NCBI GenBank assembly: GCA_027036775.1
Contig: JALWDS010000047.1
Coordinates: forward strand, 1 to 64,000
Length of the DNA stretch: 64,000 nt
Direction of reading: 5' to 3'
From: Archaeoglobaceae archaeon
Lineage (GTDB): Archaea; Halobacteriota; Archaeoglobi; Archaeoglobales; Archaeoglobaceae
Shown piece by piece: positions 62,230-64,000 of this stretch; position 1 is the first letter of the stretch, and every line of letters begins with the position of its first letter. The notes beneath the pieces are model-generated. The model saw only the letters and a program-made list of their open reading frames with translations. It was not told the DNA's origin and made no database searches. Both the position numbers and the translations under genes were made by a program.

Positions 62230-63461
62230 AGGGTTAAACCCTCCCTTTTAACAACTGTAACCTCATCCCCCTTCTTTAAATCCTCATTGCTCTTGCAAAT
62301 CCAAATCTCCCCCCTAACCTTAACGAACCCCTTCCCGTCTTTGAACTCAACTATTTCCCCTGTTTCTCCAACGACTTCCCCAACCTTCACCCTAATTCTT
62401 CTGCTCTGAAATATCTTTACGATTACGAACGTCATGAAAGAAGCGAAACCCAAGCTGACACCCGTTAGGAGGTATAGGAACTTGGTGTAGAACTCCTTCG
62501 GCATTAAAGGCTCCTTTACGAACATCAGAGAACCTATGACAATTAGTATTATCGACATTACGGCCAACACTCCGTGAGTTGGCGCGAACAACTCCAGAAT
62601 CAAAAGGATCGCGCCAATCAAAACGAGGACTATTCCCAAGTAGTCGAATTCTACGACTTGAAGACCAAAAAGGGCTAAAATTAAGCATAAAACACCAATA
62701 ACTTCCAATCCAATCCCGGGAGTTGAGAAGCCGATTATGAGGGCGTAAATCCCTATTAAAAGCAGTAGGAAAACAACGAGAGGATTGCTTAAAAGCCCAA
62801 TCAATTCCGATTTAATTGAACTTTTGACCATCACAACCCTCTCCCCTTCAACCTTCAAAAAGACGTTCCTTCCGTTAACGTTAACGACTCTGCCGTCTAT
62901 CTTTTTAAAAAGCTCGTCCTTGCCGTCGGCCAAGACGTCTATAACCCCCCTTTCGTAAGCCTCCTTGGCCGTCAAACTCAGCCCTTCGGTGACAAATTTT
63001 CTAACGATGTCCTTCGGCTTACCCCTCATCTCCGCAATGCTCTCCAAGTAGCTTGCAACGTAGTTTACCGTCTTTTTCCTCTCCTCCTCACTGATGAAAC
63101 CTACAGGTGTCGCCGAACCTAAGGAGGTGCCGTTCGCCATTGCGGATATGTGACCTGCAAGCAGTATTATCGTTCCTGCGGAAGCTGAAAATGCACCCTT
63201 TGGAACGTAGGTAATAACCGGAACGTTGCTGTTCAGAATCGTGGAAACTATCTCCTTCGTAGAAGATAGAAGACCTCCCGGCGTGTCCAAGACGATTAAA
63301 ATTGCGTTCGCTCTCTCCCTTTCAGCTAAATTGAAACCCTGCTTTACAAGCTCAACAGTTCCCTGATTTATCTCACCCTTAACGTCTATTTCAACGATCA
63401 AACCGCTTACCTGAGGGGTTAGAAGGACGATCAAAAGTATTGCGGGTATTGCAAATCGCAT
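62208..63461 (-). CDS. NfeD / ClpP-class membrane-bound serine protease
   Basis: This 417-residue protein has a signal peptide (~20 residues), a ClpP/SppA-like protease domain with nucleophile in FSASAGTIILLAG (S in SAG) and lysine in EEERKKTVNYV, four to five membrane helices (residues ~225-345), and a C-terminal OB-fold NfeD domain (GEVVGETGEIVEFKDGKGFV). It matches the archaeal 1510-N type stomatin-degrading protease. Its usual partner stomatin is not adjacent. The DUF357 gene overlaps its end. Confidence 0.92.
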   Translation of the reverse strand: MRFAIPAILLIVLLTPQVSGLIVEIDVKGEINQGTVELVKQGFNLAERERANAILIVLDTPGGLLSSTKEIVSTILNSNVPVITYVPKGAFSASAGTIILLAGHISAMANGTSLGSATPVGFISEEERKKTVNYVASYLESIAEMRGKPKDIVRKFVTEGLSLTAKEAYERGVIDVLADGKDELFKKIDGRVVNVNGRNVFLKVEGERVVMVKSSIKSELIGLLSNPLVVFLLLLIGIYALIIGFSTPGIGLEVIGVLCLILALFGLQVVEFDYLGIVLVLIGAILLILELFAPTHGVLAVMSIILIVIGSLMFVKEPLMPKEFYTKFLYLLTGVSLGFASFMTFVIVKIFQSRRIRVKVGEVVGETGEIVEFKDGKGFVKVRGEIWICKSNEDLKKGDEVTVVKREGLTLWVKRRS

Positions 63462-63508
63462 GTGGCAAATACGCTTTTAAGTTTTAAACTTTTGGTGGAT
63501 TTGCCTCG

Positions 63509-63766
63509 CTAAATGCGGTCGTAAATTCTTTCCCGTTTATCGATTTTGAAAACGACTACAACTTTCTTTTCATCATCAATTGTATATAGAACTCTGTAAT
63601 TTCCAACTCTGATTCGATAGGCATCTCTATTAGTAAGTTTGATTGCTTTAACAGAGTGCGGATCGACAAGTTCGTGAAGCTTAGCTTTAATCCTACGAAG
63701 ATCATCCTTAGGCAATTTTTTGAGGAATTTAATGACTTGTGGATGGAGAAAAACTCTGTAACTCAT
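63509..63766 (-). CDS. RelE-type toxin
   Basis: This 85-residue protein has the RelE/ParE fold pattern: YRVFLHPQVIKFLKKLPKDD, then LTNRDAYRIRVGNYRVLYTI and VVFKIDKRERIYDR. The basic residues of the core strands are typical of ribosome-dependent mRNA interferases. It overlaps its antitoxin by 4 bp. No other genes follow before the NfeD start. Confidence 0.85.
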   Translation of the reverse strand: MSYRVFLHPQVIKFLKKLPKDDLRRIKAKLHELVDPHSVKAIKLTNRDAYRIRVGNYRVLYTIDDEKKVVVVFKIDKRERIYDRI

Positions 63767-63978
63767 TCATCTAAAACCTCATCGAGTTTTTCAAGCGGTA
63801 CGAATTCCGAAAAGTCTCCCTTTTTGATTTTCTCTCGAACTTCTTTAAGTAATTCCTCTTCCTCTGGAGTTAACGTCGAATCAATTAGCTTTTCTATTGA
63901 TTCTTCAATTTTTTCTATCCTTAGCTTAATTTGTCTTAGCTCTTTAAGAATTTCCATAAGCGAAATTGTTTCTTGCAT
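63763..63978 (-). CDS. Antitoxin of the RelE-type module
   Basis: This ~71-residue protein is a helical coiled-coil N-terminus (LMEILKELRQIKLRIEKIEE) followed by an acidic region (TPEEEELLKEVREKIKKGDF, LEKLDEVLDE) that would wrap the toxin. ATG 63978 (MQETISLME) is preferred; the frame also reads on to 63999. It precedes the toxin with an overlap, the normal order for type II modules. Confidence 0.75.
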   Translation of the reverse strand: MQETISLMEILKELRQIKLRIEKIEESIEKLIDSTLTPEEEELLKEVREKIKKGDFSEFVPLEKLDEVLDE

Positions 63979-64000
63979 AATTAATAGTCTAACTAACATT

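Overview
This 64 kb window is archaeal chromosome and almost certainly belongs to the Archaeoglobales (Archaeoglobus / Ferroglobus / Geoglobus lineage). The inference rests on the information-processing genes (Rpo7, Spt4, S24e, S27ae, L40e, aIF2 alpha, TFB, Gar1, Nep1, Dim2/Pno1, Rio1, Kae1), the F420H2 oxidase FprA, ferredoxin-dependent oxoacid metabolism, an archaeal cytochrome c maturation operon and many GTG/TTG starts. I cannot name the species from sequence alone. Coding density is very high. Genes sit in short operons with 1-30 bp overlaps (ATGA, TGATG or TTGA junctions), and only one stretch longer than 300 bp lacks a gene.

Layout. 1-5031: an ABC-2 exporter locus (ATPase, a permease, a permease fused to a PrsW-like protease domain) next to a UPF0182 membrane protein cut by the window edge. 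5032-7703: a minus-strand ribosome-biogenesis operon (rio1, pno1/dim2, yjbQ, nep1, rpl40e). 7778-10522: a four-subunit 2-oxoacid:ferredoxin oxidoreductase. 10569-13342: the archaeal rpo7-spt4-GTP-DPCK-S24e-S27ae-kae1 string, then tRNA-Arg(CCG). 13487-16265: a half-ferritin-like small protein, a membrane protein, a DVU0298-type HEAT protein, Ogg2 and an Lrp regulator. 16351-20773: an oxygen/peroxide defence island (peroxiredoxin, two rubrerythrins, two rubredoxins, superoxide reductase, DsrE-like protein, FprA). 21047-25476: a Cys-rich TrmB-type regulator divergent from a ccmFCDEAB operon of the CcmH-less type. 25473-29329: rRNA and protein methyltransferases (TlyA-like, HemK/Mtq2-like, KsgA/Dim1), a solitary C5-cytosine methyltransferase and a small IS200/IS605-derived remnant. 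29379-36373: metabolic and RNA-related genes (asparagine synthase-like, MBL hydrolase, hemD, proC-like, GT2-flippase, RNA-ligase partner, SAM hydrolase, UPF0216). 36415-39481: a KaiC-like ATPase with its partner protein, then a BglII/BstYI-type restriction-modification pair. 39566-44016: small proteins, a CAU tRNA, a DtxR-type regulator, LarE and a P1B-2 metal exporter. 44087-46757: gar1 overlapping an intein-containing TFB. 46851-52254: a large CobN-like chelatase subunit with a fused ChlI-ChlD partner. 52292-61974: aIF2 alpha, two core methionine-synthase homologues, a methyltransferase, the smc-scpA-scpB condensin operon and a biotin carboxylase subunit. 61978-63999: DUF357, an NfeD/ClpP-type membrane protease and a RelE-type toxin-antitoxin pair.

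How the genes fit together. The oxidative-stress island is coherent: superoxide reductase and rubrerythrins take electrons from the linked rubredoxins, FprA removes O2, and an Lrp-family regulator is divergent from the peroxiredoxin across an inverted repeat. The ccm operon implies c-type cytochromes on the outer face of the membrane. The most unusual features are the permease-PrsW fusion, the 92-bp two-frame overlap between gar1 and tfb, the 480-residue TFB intein, the CcmE whose heme motif lacks the usual tyrosine, the two-helix ferritin-like protein and the two-protein core-MetE arrangement. No CRISPR array, rRNA gene or intact transposase is visible.
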